The notes beneath the pieces are model-generated. The model saw only the letters and a list, made by a program, of their open reading frames with translations, was not told the origin of the DNA and ran no database searches. Shown here in pieces: positions 16,134-24,984 of a stretch of 40,515 nt of DNA. Made by a program: the position numbers and the translations under genes. Within the stretch, counting starts at the first letter, position 1. Every line of letters begins with the position of its first letter. This stretch comes from Bacteroidota bacterium (GTDB lineage: Bacteria; Bacteroidota; Bacteroidia; Chitinophagales; Chitinophagaceae), in contig JABDFN010000005.1 of the NCBI GenBank assembly GCA_013286485.1, positions 1-40,515 on the forward strand, in the 5' to 3' direction.

Positions 16134-17822
16134 CTACTGCTTTATCAATTTTGTTTGCGACACCATGCCATTCACATCTTCAGCTTTCAGCAAATAAATT
16201 CCGTCAGCCAGCATAGATATATCTATTTGTTGTTGGGTGGCAACATGTTCTGCTGTTAGCAATAGCTTGCCTGCCATATCTGTTATCCATATTTTCTGAA
16301 TAGCAGATGTGCTATTGGATTGCACTGTAATCGTATGCGTTGAAGGATTGGGATATATAGAGATCAACTGCGGCATTAATTGCGGCACACCACTGACAAT
16401 AATAATTGTGGAGTCACAATCAATATGAATAGGATTCAGCTCTATCGGGTCACCGGGTTCTATTGCATGCGTTGTAAATGCAGGGTAGTTTGTCGGATAT
16501 ACTATAGCACGATACACAGAATTTGATGTAGGCAGTGTATATTGCTCAATAGGAACACCATTACTTACCGGGTTCACATACTGCCATACTATATTATTAC
16601 TGGAATCGATCTCAAAAAATTTACCCGCAATGGCATCATTAATAAAAATATGGCCATTAGGCAAAACCTGGGCACTGCCCATTGTTGCCGACAAAAATGA
16701 TGATGTTATCGTGGGCGGATAGGTAAATGATAGTGAAGATGGTTCGTAAATTCCTCCTGTAGGTAGAGAATAGCTACCTGATGTATCAACAGGCGGGTTG
16801 ATAATATCTATACTGCTTCCCGATCCACCTGGCCTACCCACTCCATTATTAAAAATGATTATTTGCCCTTTGTATTTACCATAGCTTATCCACTCAGGGT
16901 TGTGCGGCAGATACAATTTCTGTTCAGAAGACGTTGTATCGCGGCCGTAAACTGCAGGATTTCCCCACCTGTATAGTAAATCTCCGCCTTTTTTATACTT
17001 ACCGCCTACATGTCCGGCTGCTGTAGCAGAATCTATACTATGATCAATGATATATATTTCATTAAAATTGCGAAAACAAAGCATTACCTGGTCAAGATCA
17101 GAATTATATGCTATAGAATTAAAGTGCGTCCAATCCGTTCCATTGGGGGGTTCTGCTGCAGTGTTTATATAATTAAAGTCGACCAATTCGGGATGGTCTT
17201 TTACAACTCCATAATTCGGCAATATAGGGTCATAGTCTTGTATCATATGATCCAAAAGGCGCCATGTCCACACAATTTCTGCAGAGTCTGTTCCTAAAGG
17301 TTTTATTTCCATCACCTTAGGGACATACAATGTCTTATTTATGTATAAAGGGTTACGTCCATAATTAACTGCAGTAGGATAGTCTATACTTTCCCAAACA
17401 TCTACCAATATATTCCCGTTTGGCAAGGGGCATATATCATGGTTTTGTGATTGCAAGCTGTTAGAAATTATATAATGCCAGGCTACATTACCACTCCAGT
17501 CAATGCGCTCTATAATACCGCCAATACCGCAACCACAAGGATCGAAAGTAGGATTTGCAATATGCCCGGCCCTTAACAGGCTTCCGTCAGGTAGCAGGAA
17601 TGCATCGGCACCCGGAGTATAAGCGCTTGGCCATTTATGAACAAGCTTGCCACATCTGTTTATAAGATAAGTAGTATCGCAATTTACGTAAGGCGGAAAA
17701 AGGACATAACCACTATCATAGCTACCTGCAACATGTGTGAATAGGCCAACAGTTGGAGTTTGCGAAAAAATATGGGTAGAACAAAGTATGTATAGTGCTG
17801 CTAAAAAATACGTTTTTCTCAT
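16134..17822 (-). CDS. Arylsulfotransferase-like secreted protein with T9SS sorting domain
   Basis: A 562-residue protein starting at the ATG at 17822; a longer frame would add 17 residues before the signal peptide. Residues 1-21 are a signal peptide. The core looks like the ASST (aryl-sulfate sulfotransferase, beta-propeller) family: NHDICPLPNGNILV with H128, DWTHFNSIAYN with H233 followed by LDQVMLCFRN with R251, and LPHNPEW with H307. These resemble the histidines and arginine used by the family, but the assignment is by motif memory only. The last 75 residues (SIYPNPSTHTITV ... ADGIYLLKA ... KLIKQ) are a T9SS type A sorting tail. It is monocistronic by appearance and converges with the LamG gene. 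Confidence 0.82.
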   Translation of the reverse strand: MRKTYFLAALYILCSTHIFSQTPTVGLFTHVAGSYDSGYVLFPPYVNCDTTYLINRCGKLVHKWPSAYTPGADAFLLPDGSLLRAGHIANPTFDPCGCGIGGIIERIDWSGNVAWHYIISNSLQSQNHDICPLPNGNILVDVWESIDYPTAVNYGRNPLYINKTLYVPKVMEIKPLGTDSAEIVWTWRLLDHMIQDYDPILPNYGVVKDHPELVDFNYINTAAEPPNGTDWTHFNSIAYNSDLDQVMLCFRNFNEIYIIDHSIDSATAAGHVGGKYKKGGDLLYRWGNPAVYGRDTTSSEQKLYLPHNPEWISYGKYKGQIIIFNNGVGRPGGSGSSIDIINPPVDTSGSYSLPTGGIYEPSSLSFTYPPTITSSFLSATMGSAQVLPNGHIFINDAIAGKFFEIDSSNNIVWQYVNPVSNGVPIEQYTLPTSNSVYRAIVYPTNYPAFTTHAIEPGDPIELNPIHIDCDSTIIIVSGVPQLMPQLISIYPNPSTHTITVQSNSTSAIQKIWITDMAGKLLLTAEHVATQQQIDISMLADGIYLLKAEDVNGMVSQTKLIKQ

Positions 17823-17993
17823 ACTATTGACAGGTGAACAGGTTGAACAATAATTAATTATAATTGGCGTCAAACAATAATTAAAAATAGATAATTAATT
17901 ATTAAAGAGAACCAATCTCGGGGTGAATCGGGAAATTCAGCGCCTGACCCGGATTCTGGCAGTTTTTTGATTTAAGAAAGGGGCAATATATCA

Positions 17994-20453
17994 TTATTGG
18001 CTAGGCAGATCGTTCTGGTAATTGCTCTCTTCTTCCTTGGTCTTTTTAAATTCCAGCTTACCGAATTTATAACTGAAGCTGATACCAAAAGAGCGATAAG
18101 GCACTTGCCGCTCGCTGTTAGAATAATAACCGGGAGAAGAAATGCTGCTCACCTGCTTTACATATTCGGTAAAGGGGTTGGTAGCTGTAATACCCAGGCT
18201 GCCATTCTTGTTCCAGAATTGTTTCCTGAATGCAATATTATAGGTGAACGATTGCGGTGATCGTCCCTGGAAATTTTGCTGCGCAGAATTGTAATTCCCA
18301 AAAACTTCCCCTACAAAGTCTTTAGAGAACTCGTAGCTAAGATTCAGATTCCAGCGAAACCTGTTGCCAGAAGGATCGTAACCCGGGGTACCCGCTGCCA
18401 CACTTTCGCGGTGCATAATAAAAATATTGGTGCGCAGGTTCAGCTTGGTAGTCAGAGGAACAGAACAGTATACCGTTAATCCCGTATTGTGTTCTACACC
18501 TACATTTTGCCTGTTGGTTACCGATACATCGTTATACACAGAATCTCCTATTTTGTAGGAGGTATAGAAAGTGGTAACAGGTTTTATATCCTGGCTATTA
18601 ATGCGCTCTATCAAACCGACATATATATTACCGCCTTTGGTAAATGTTCTGTTATAACCGAGCTCAAAATTATCACCGATCTCCGGCAACAATAGAGGAT
18701 TACCTGTTGACAGATTGTAAGGGTCGCTGAGGTTCACAAAAGGATTCACATCACCATAGTCCGGCCTTTCAAGGCGGCGGCTGTAAGAAATCTTTATAGT
18801 TTGGTTCTTATCCAGCTTATGTGATAATATAATAGAGGGAACCAGGTTATCTTCTACAGGAATCGTAGTGTTGGGAAAATCTATTTTAGTATCTGCATGT
18901 TCCATTCTTACACCCAGCTTTACATCAAGAAAGTTTTGGATGACAGAAAAATTAGTGGATGCATAAGCTGCATAAATATTACGATGATACTGCAGGCTAT
19001 AAGATTGATTAGGGTCTTTTACATACTGGCTGCCGCTGTTCAACACAGAAGCATCTATAACGCTGCTGATATTCTGAAAAGAAGCTTTTACGCCCGCATC
19101 AAATGAAAAATGTTCGGTAATAGGCTGCGAGTAGTCAACAGAAAAATTGTTTTGTTCGTTGGTACCGGGATTATTACTCAGCAAACCTGTAGTGGGCATC
19201 GGCGTCGCAGACTGGTATACCTGTGTTTGTGTAAAGGTATTGTAAGGGCTACCATAGCTGGCACTGTATAATATGCTAAGCTCTTGCCCTTCTTTCTGAA
19301 ACTTCTTGTGGTAATTCAGGTTCCAGTCAAAATTATCTGAATGAGAACGGCTATCAGAATTTCGTAAAGATTGCTGAATTGCAGTAGGTGAGCCATTATC
19401 GCTATAGGTATTATTCTCCTGACCTATAGAGCTCATATTACTATTAGCATAGTGAAAATAACTAAATCCTCCTGTAAGCTCTTGCGTTTTAGTAATGTTC
19501 CAATCGAAACCCAAACCTGATTGGTAACTATTGCGCTTAAAATCGGTGTAGCCGTCTTGTGTTAGCAGGCTTGTTGTTTGTGAAACTGAATCTGTAGATG
19601 AACGGGAGAAGGTACTGGGTGTGCGTGATACTAATTGGGCATTACCGTTGAAATACGTATTGATACCAAAATTGCCGTTACGTATATTAAGATTGAAAGA
19701 TCCGTTTTCAAGCCTGGTACCCCCTGACAAATTGATATTACCATTGACACCTTGGATTTTGCTTTCTTTCAAAACAATATTGATGATACCCCCAGTACCC
19801 TGAGCATCGTATTTTGCACCGGGGCTGGTAATTACCTCTATACTTTTTATCTGGCTGGATGGAATAGAGGCTAATGCATCTGTAACACTATTGCCAAATA
19901 CACTTGACGGCTTGCCATTAATGAGGAATAAAATGTTTGAGTTACCCTGCACTTCTACGTTACCATCTACATCCACTGCCACCTGCGGCACCTTCTTCAG
20001 CATTTCTAAAGTGGTGCTGCCTTGGGAAGTAATATCGTTAGCAGCATTATAGACTATCTTATCTATCTTATTCTCTATTACAGGTGCTGACGCAGTAACT
20101 GTAACTGCTTTTAATGAACCCGAAATAGATGTGAGCAATATCGTATTAAAACTAACAGACTTTTTTGAGGATGAGAGCGTTACAGAATCCAATACCCTTT
20201 GTTTATAACCTATAAAACCTACAGTTACTTTATAGAACCCGAAAGGAATATCTTTTATCTCAAAACCACCTTTGCCATCAGAAATGGCGCCGCTTATTAC
20301 TTTACCGGAAGTTTTATCAAACAGGGTAATTGTTGCAAATTCTACAGGTTTCTTGGAACCGGCATCGAGCACAGTACCTGTTATCTTCCCCAATTGAGCT
20401 AATGACGAATAGTGAAGGAACAATAGTATAATACAAGAAACAGATAGCCTCAT
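17994..20453 (-). CDS. Outer-membrane beta-barrel receptor (TonB-dependent receptor-like)
   Basis: An 819-residue outer-membrane protein. A signal peptide occupies residues 1-20. Residues about 21-105 form a carboxypeptidase-regulatory-like Ig domain (GKITGTVLDAGSKKPVEFATI). A plug domain covers about 115-230, with the typical EVQGNSNILFLINGKPS and SIEVITSPGAKYDAQGTGGIINIV. The remainder is a beta-barrel of the OMP_b-brl_3 type, with repeated YSRRLERPDYGDVNPF and NPLLLPEIGDNFELGY segments. The last barrel strand (GISFSYKFGKL) is followed by a charged tail of about 20 residues. Such proteins usually import nutrients or peptides; the ligand cannot be read from sequence. No susD-like partner is adjacent. 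A paralogue lies at 37403-40081. Confidence 0.9.
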   Translation of the reverse strand: MRLSVSCIILLFLHYSSLAQLGKITGTVLDAGSKKPVEFATITLFDKTSGKVISGAISDGKGGFEIKDIPFGFYKVTVGFIGYKQRVLDSVTLSSSKKSVSFNTILLTSISGSLKAVTVTASAPVIENKIDKIVYNAANDITSQGSTTLEMLKKVPQVAVDVDGNVEVQGNSNILFLINGKPSSVFGNSVTDALASIPSSQIKSIEVITSPGAKYDAQGTGGIINIVLKESKIQGVNGNINLSGGTRLENGSFNLNIRNGNFGINTYFNGNAQLVSRTPSTFSRSSTDSVSQTTSLLTQDGYTDFKRNSYQSGLGFDWNITKTQELTGGFSYFHYANSNMSSIGQENNTYSDNGSPTAIQQSLRNSDSRSHSDNFDWNLNYHKKFQKEGQELSILYSASYGSPYNTFTQTQVYQSATPMPTTGLLSNNPGTNEQNNFSVDYSQPITEHFSFDAGVKASFQNISSVIDASVLNSGSQYVKDPNQSYSLQYHRNIYAAYASTNFSVIQNFLDVKLGVRMEHADTKIDFPNTTIPVEDNLVPSIILSHKLDKNQTIKISYSRRLERPDYGDVNPFVNLSDPYNLSTGNPLLLPEIGDNFELGYNRTFTKGGNIYVGLIERINSQDIKPVTTFYTSYKIGDSVYNDVSVTNRQNVGVEHNTGLTVYCSVPLTTKLNLRTNIFIMHRESVAAGTPGYDPSGNRFRWNLNLSYEFSKDFVGEVFGNYNSAQQNFQGRSPQSFTYNIAFRKQFWNKNGSLGITATNPFTEYVKQVSSISSPGYYSNSERQVPYRSFGISFSYKFGKLEFKKTKEEESNYQNDLPSQ

Positions 20454-20552
20454 TTATTGCTGATTACCCTGGTAACAAAATCGGCAATATTAAAACAATC
20501 TTTTAATAAATAAAGAACCCAATATGTCAAGTTTAACTTATTTTTTTGATAT

Positions 20553-20592
20553 GCTAAAAAAGCCATATCCCGGCAACAACCGGGACATAGCT
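20553..20592 (-). terminator. Terminator after the Omp28-like gene
   Basis: Read on the minus strand, AGCTATGTCCCGG, loop TTGTTG and CCGGGATATGGCT form a 13-bp stem with two G-U pairs, followed directly by TTTTTAGC. It begins 28 bases downstream of the stop of the gene at 20620-21690. Confidence 0.82.
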
Positions 20593-20619
20593 AACTATAT
20601 GAAACAACGAGAAGGCAGG

Positions 20620-21690
20620 TTACTGAAAGGTAAGTTTTACAGTTTGTGATCCTTTATCACTATTGATATGTAAAACATAGATACCATTAGCCAAGTTAGC
20701 AGGACGTTGAAAGCGCAGTGCCACTGTATTAGCGCCCATATTACCATTATATAATTCAGCAACTTTTTTACCTGTAATATCGTAAAGAGAAATAACACAT
20801 TGTCCTAAAGGTTTCCCCACAGTTACCATAAACACATTGGTTGCAGGGTTAGGATAAATACCGGCAATAGGTTCATTGCTTAGCTGGTGTATATCTGTAG
20901 TGCTTGCAATATCATTTACATCCTTCATCCCCCAAGTGATACGGGTGCCGGGATTCATTTTCCAAACAACGGTAAACAGTTTTATTTTGGCAGTGTTCCA
21001 ATAAGATTTAAAACTAAGGTTGAAGGTAGTATCGAAAGTGTATCCGGCTGCGAATGTAGTATCATGCAACCTTACCCCGAATGAGCTATCCTCACCATAG
21101 CTATCCCGCATTACATTATGATGGAGCGAAAAGCTATCTGTGCCTGTTCCCGGTCTGTTTTGCAAACCAATGATATCGTCTTCAAAAACGTATACGCCTA
21201 CATAATACGTACCTGAAGCATTCCGAAAGAACTTTGTTTTTACATGCACAAGTGCAGAAGCTGCGGACCATGTAACTGCAAAGCCTGCATTTACTTCAAC
21301 CGGCAATGATAGCATACTATCCGTTTTTGCTTCTAATGCCGGGGAAAAACTCATACCCATCTTTACTGTATCAACAGAAAAACTCGGTATTCCACTACCA
21401 CCTGACTTAGGTTCTGTGCATTGAAAAACGGGGGTGGCAAATGGCCCCAACCTGAGCATAGTATCAATATCAGCAAAAGAATGAATAGCCAGCGGAATGG
21501 CCAGCAATTTACCTGCACTATAATCATTGTATAATGAATCGAAAACATCCCATGCCCAGCCGCCACAGGGAGCACACCAGTCGGCTGTAAGTTTCATTAT
21601 TATCGTCTTGTGTGTAGATGGTACAATTATCTGCGAAAAGCCTATAAAAGGAAACAGAAGGTAAGATAAAAGTAGACGTATTTTTTTCAT
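20620..21690 (-). CDS. Omp28-like thioredoxin-fold secreted protein with T9SS sorting domain
   Basis: A 356-residue exported protein with a signal peptide (about 1-19, ending GFSQ). Early in the mature part lies MKLTADWCAPCGGWAWDVF, with C39 and C42 forming a CxxC motif in a thioredoxin-like context, as in the Omp28-related family. A beta-rich middle domain follows (about 120-265). Residues about 280-356 form a T9SS sorting domain (GIYPNPATNVFMV ... LANGIYVLHI ... KLTFQ). The role could be redox or purely structural; the CxxC argues for redox chemistry but this is inference. It carries its own terminator. Confidence 0.85.
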   Translation of the reverse strand: MKKIRLLLSYLLFPFIGFSQIIVPSTHKTIIMKLTADWCAPCGGWAWDVFDSLYNDYSAGKLLAIPLAIHSFADIDTMLRLGPFATPVFQCTEPKSGGSGIPSFSVDTVKMGMSFSPALEAKTDSMLSLPVEVNAGFAVTWSAASALVHVKTKFFRNASGTYYVGVYVFEDDIIGLQNRPGTGTDSFSLHHNVMRDSYGEDSSFGVRLHDTTFAAGYTFDTTFNLSFKSYWNTAKIKLFTVVWKMNPGTRITWGMKDVNDIASTTDIHQLSNEPIAGIYPNPATNVFMVTVGKPLGQCVISLYDITGKKVAELYNGNMGANTVALRFQRPANLANGIYVLHINSDKGSQTVKLTFQ

Positions 21691-21823
21691 GCGGTTTATA
21701 ATTAATTTAAGCTATAAATAACGCTGTATGTAAATAGACGAAGTGAAGCAAAAAATGGTTAAAAATATGTAATTAATAACCCATCACTGCATAAATAATT
21801 GATAATAAATATGATAGGCAAGA

Positions 21824-22322
21824 TCAGTGTTGCTGAAGACTACTATGTGTACCATGAGCAGTAAGAATTGTTTGTGCACGATCCACCTCAACCTTTGTAC
21901 CCTTTACTATGAGCAGGTATTTACCCTGATCCAGGTAGGTTTTATATGTTTCTGCCAGCTTATCTTTGGCCCCAAAGGTCTCTAATACCGATGCCAGTCC
22001 GCCACCAATAAGCCCAAAGTCGAAACCGGCTATAGCGCCTACCAAGGCACCAGCGCCATACAGGAAACCAAAGCCGGGGAATAGCGAATATACCTACTCC
22101 CGTAAGTACACCAAGGGCAACCCCCAAAGCCGTTCCGGCTTCAATACCTTCGAGTTTTACCACGTCTTTGGGTAATATATGTGCTTCATTATCAGCTACT
22201 ACTTCTGTATCTACTTTCCCCAAAATGGATAGATGCTTGACAGGGAATTTTGCTTTTTTAAGTTCTGCTACGGCATCAACAGCTTTTTGATGCGAATCGT
22301 AAACACCTACTGCGGTTTGCAT
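21824..22322 (-). pseudogene. General stress protein 17M-like gene with a one-base frameshift
   Basis: The N-terminal part from the ATG at 22322 reads MQTAVGVYDSHQKAVDAVAELKKAKFPVKHLSILG, typical of the GSP17M-like domain, and runs into a glycine-rich membrane-like segment. Near 22076-22079 the frame shifts: a run of four G (plus strand) where three would keep the frame. After removing one base the protein continues GFGFLYGAGALVGAIAGFDFGLIGGGLASVLETFG and ends in VKGTKVEVDRAQTILTAHGTHSSLQQH, giving 165 coherent residues. The break is either a recent real mutation or a homopolymer sequencing error. The role of the family is not known; it was named from Bacillus stress proteome work. Faces scpB divergently. 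Confidence 0.8.
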
Positions 22323-22572
22323 ATATCTGAATTTAAACACTGTAAAAGCATAAAAAGTGAGCCAGCAACAAATGATTAAAACAGCTTTAACTATTTATTA
22401 TTAAAGCCACTATGGTATAAAAAAGCAGTTATAATAAAAATCGTAACTTTAGTTAATATGCCTGAAAGTATTACCAGTAAGGCTTATAGAGTTATTCACA
22501 CCTGTGCATTACTTTAAAAGGTGAAATATAGTGAGTACACTACTTTCGATGTGAAACGAAAAAGCAGAACGT

Positions 22573-23220
22573 ATGGATATCGAACAACTGATGCCCCATG
22601 TAGAAGCACTGATATTTGCCAGTGAGCGCCCGATAACGCAACTGGAACTTATTGATATGCTGAGCCAGGCTATAGAAGAACCGGTGGACGGCGACCGCGT
22701 GGCAGTGTGTATAGAGGCAATTTTAGAAAAATACGAAGCTTCTTATTACCCCTTCCAGTTAAAAGAGATAGGCGGCGGTTACCAGTTCCTTACCAAGAAG
22801 GATTTTCATAATACCGTGGTGCAGTTAAATGGCGATAAGTTCATTAAAAAACTGAGCACATCTGCACTGGAAACATTGTCTATAATAGCGTATAAACAAC
22901 CTGTTACTAAATCGGAAATAGAATATATACGCGGTGTAAGTGCTGACTACAGCATTCAAAAATTACTGGATAAGGAACTGATACAAATAGCAGGACGTAA
23001 TGAAGACGCAGTAGGTAAGCCATTGATATACACCACCACCAAAAACTTCATGGATTACCTGGGCATTAATTCACCCTCCCAACTACCGCAAATAAAAGAG
23101 ATCAGTGATATAGAAGTGATCATGCCAACTGACGGTTCGGATGCTATACCTGAATCAAGAGACCTGCAACCAACACTTGTGGTAACTGAGCATGGTGATT
23201 TGCAACACAAACGCGCTTAA
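22573..23220 (+). CDS. scpB: Segregation and condensation protein B
   Basis: Kleisin-interacting winged-helix subunit of the SMC-ScpAB complex, which compacts and segregates the chromosome. The protein opens with HVEALIFASERPIT, and the second winged-helix block LSTSALETLSIIAYKQPVTKSEIEYIRGV is the strongest family signature, followed by GRNEDAVGKPLIYTTT. The tail after about residue 165 is variable. At 215 residues it has the normal size. scpA is not in the window. It stands alone with its own terminator. Confidence 0.95.
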   Translation: MDIEQLMPHVEALIFASERPITQLELIDMLSQAIEEPVDGDRVAVCIEAILEKYEASYYPFQLKEIGGGYQFLTKKDFHNTVVQLNGDKFIKKLSTSALETLSIIAYKQPVTKSEIEYIRGVSADYSIQKLLDKELIQIAGRNEDAVGKPLIYTTTKNFMDYLGINSPSQLPQIKEISDIEVIMPTDGSDAIPESRDLQPTLVVTEHGDLQHKRA

Positions 23221-23244
23221 GATTTCATACAATAGATAGATGTG

Positions 23245-23276
23245 GCGGTCCTGCGAAGCAGGGCCGCTCTTTTTTA
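23245..23276 (+). terminator. Terminator after scpB
   Basis: GCGGTCCTGC, loop GAA and GCAGGGCCGC form a 10-bp stem with one G-U pair, followed by TCTTTTTT. A textbook intrinsic terminator 24 bases after the stop. Confidence 0.9.
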
Positions 23277-23316
23277 ATGAGGTTCTTTTCATATTTTTAC
23301 GTTTCAATATTTATCT

Positions 23317-24957
23317 ATGAAGGCGGGAGCTGTATCCATTTTACTTTTACTGCCGCTATTGGTTTGTGCCCAAAGCAAGTCTGACAAAAAGCTGGTAGAA
23401 CAACTGAAAACTGATATCTACTATCTGGCATCCGATTCTCTGGAGGGTAGGCGCACCGGTTCGGATGGTGAGCGTTTGGCAGGCGATTATATCATAGCAC
23501 GATATGAAGCCCAAAATATCGCTGCCTATAAAGGCAAATACAGGTACCCTTTTAGTTTCGTCTATGGCAAAGAGATATTGGATGCTACCCAAATAAAATT
23601 GGGTAATGATTTTATGCGCATCAAAGGGCAGGCTTTCCCTATGCCATTCAGCGCGAATAAAAAGGTATATAGTGAGGTATTGCCTGATGTAAATGAAGCG
23701 GGGAATTTATGGATGATGAACCTGTATGCAAATGCAGATGAATCAAGCGACCCACATTTTGACGCTGAAAAAGTGATGTATGATAAAGCCAAAGATGCAG
23801 CTGCACATGGCGCAAAGGGTGTATTATTTTATGATGGTTTTGGAAGCAAATATCCTCCGAGTTTTGAACAGATGTCTACCTATGAGACATTAGATATTCC
23901 TGTGGCATTTCTTACATTCAATGCATATGATGATTATGTGGTTGGCAGAGATAAGAATTCGGGAGGGCTACCTGTGGATCTGGATATAACCATTAAAAAA
24001 TCTGAAAGAACAGGCACTAATATCGCAGCGTATATCGACAACAAGGCGAAATATACAATTGTGTTAGGCGCACACTATGATCATTTAGGAAGGGGCGAAG
24101 ACGGCAATAGTTTGAACCCAAAAAAAGATAATCAAATACATAACGGCGCAGACGATAACGCCAGCGGAACCGCAGCATTGATAGAAATAGCGGGCTGGGT
24201 AAAAAAACACAAATTAAAACACTATAATTATTTGTTCATCGATTTTTCGGGTGAGGAATTGGGATTGCTAGGCTCTAAGGCATTTGTGAAAGAACAAACA
24301 GGTATTGATAGCGCGCATATCGCCTGTATGATCAATATGGACATGGTAGGAAGATTAAATGACAGCACACATTCTCTTACTATTGGTGGCGTGGGCACAT
24401 CGCCAGTCTGGGGCAAATTGCTGGCGAAGCCCAATAAAAATTTCAAATTAGTTTTTGACAGTTCGGGTATTGGACCAAGCGATCATACGAGTTTTTACCT
24501 GGCAAATATTCCTGTACTCTTTTTCTTTACCGGGCAGCACAAAGATTATCACAAACCCAGCGATGACGCAGACAAAATAAATTATACTGGTGAAGTGTCT
24601 GTAATGCACTATGTATTTTATTTTGTTTCCGCACTGGATAAAATGCCAAAACCTGCTTTTATACGTACTAAACAAAGCAATACCAACCGTGTGAATTTTA
24701 AAGTAACGCTGGGCATTATGCCAGATTATTCTTACCAGGACAAAGGCGTGCGTGTAGATGGTATGACCGAGGGCAGGCCTGCGAGTAGGGCAGGCATTAA
24801 AGAAGGCGATATTATTGTACAATTGGGGCAATACAATATTGCAGGCATGCAAAGCTATATGGAAGCGCTAAGCAAATTTTCGAAAGGAGATAATACTACA
24901 GTAACTGTAATGAGAAACGGACAGAAGATAGAAATGTCTGTACAGTTTGATAAGTAA
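23317..24957 (+). CDS. M28 family metallopeptidase with C-terminal PDZ domain
   Basis: A 546-residue exported zinc peptidase. The signal peptide covers residues 1-19 (ending VCAQ). A PA-like insert lies around 130-215. The M28 catalytic domain has all expected metal ligands: H253 (GAHYDH), D279 (GADDNASG), E313/E314 (SGEELG), D342 (MDMVGR) and H412 (YHKPSDD). A PDZ domain follows at about 475-545 (DGMTEGRPASRAGIKEGDIIVQLG). Members of this family are aminopeptidases acting outside the cytoplasm; the PDZ domain may position substrates. It is transcribed alone and converges with the ABC exporter gene. Confidence 0.93.
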   Translation: MKAGAVSILLLLPLLVCAQSKSDKKLVEQLKTDIYYLASDSLEGRRTGSDGERLAGDYIIARYEAQNIAAYKGKYRYPFSFVYGKEILDATQIKLGNDFMRIKGQAFPMPFSANKKVYSEVLPDVNEAGNLWMMNLYANADESSDPHFDAEKVMYDKAKDAAAHGAKGVLFYDGFGSKYPPSFEQMSTYETLDIPVAFLTFNAYDDYVVGRDKNSGGLPVDLDITIKKSERTGTNIAAYIDNKAKYTIVLGAHYDHLGRGEDGNSLNPKKDNQIHNGADDNASGTAALIEIAGWVKKHKLKHYNYLFIDFSGEELGLLGSKAFVKEQTGIDSAHIACMINMDMVGRLNDSTHSLTIGGVGTSPVWGKLLAKPNKNFKLVFDSSGIGPSDHTSFYLANIPVLFFFTGQHKDYHKPSDDADKINYTGEVSVMHYVFYFVSALDKMPKPAFIRTKQSNTNRVNFKVTLGIMPDYSYQDKGVRVDGMTEGRPASRAGIKEGDIIVQLGQYNIAGMQSYMEALSKFSKGDNTTVTVMRNGQKIEMSVQFDK

Positions 24958-24984
24958 TATGGGGAAATACCAAATGACAAAACT

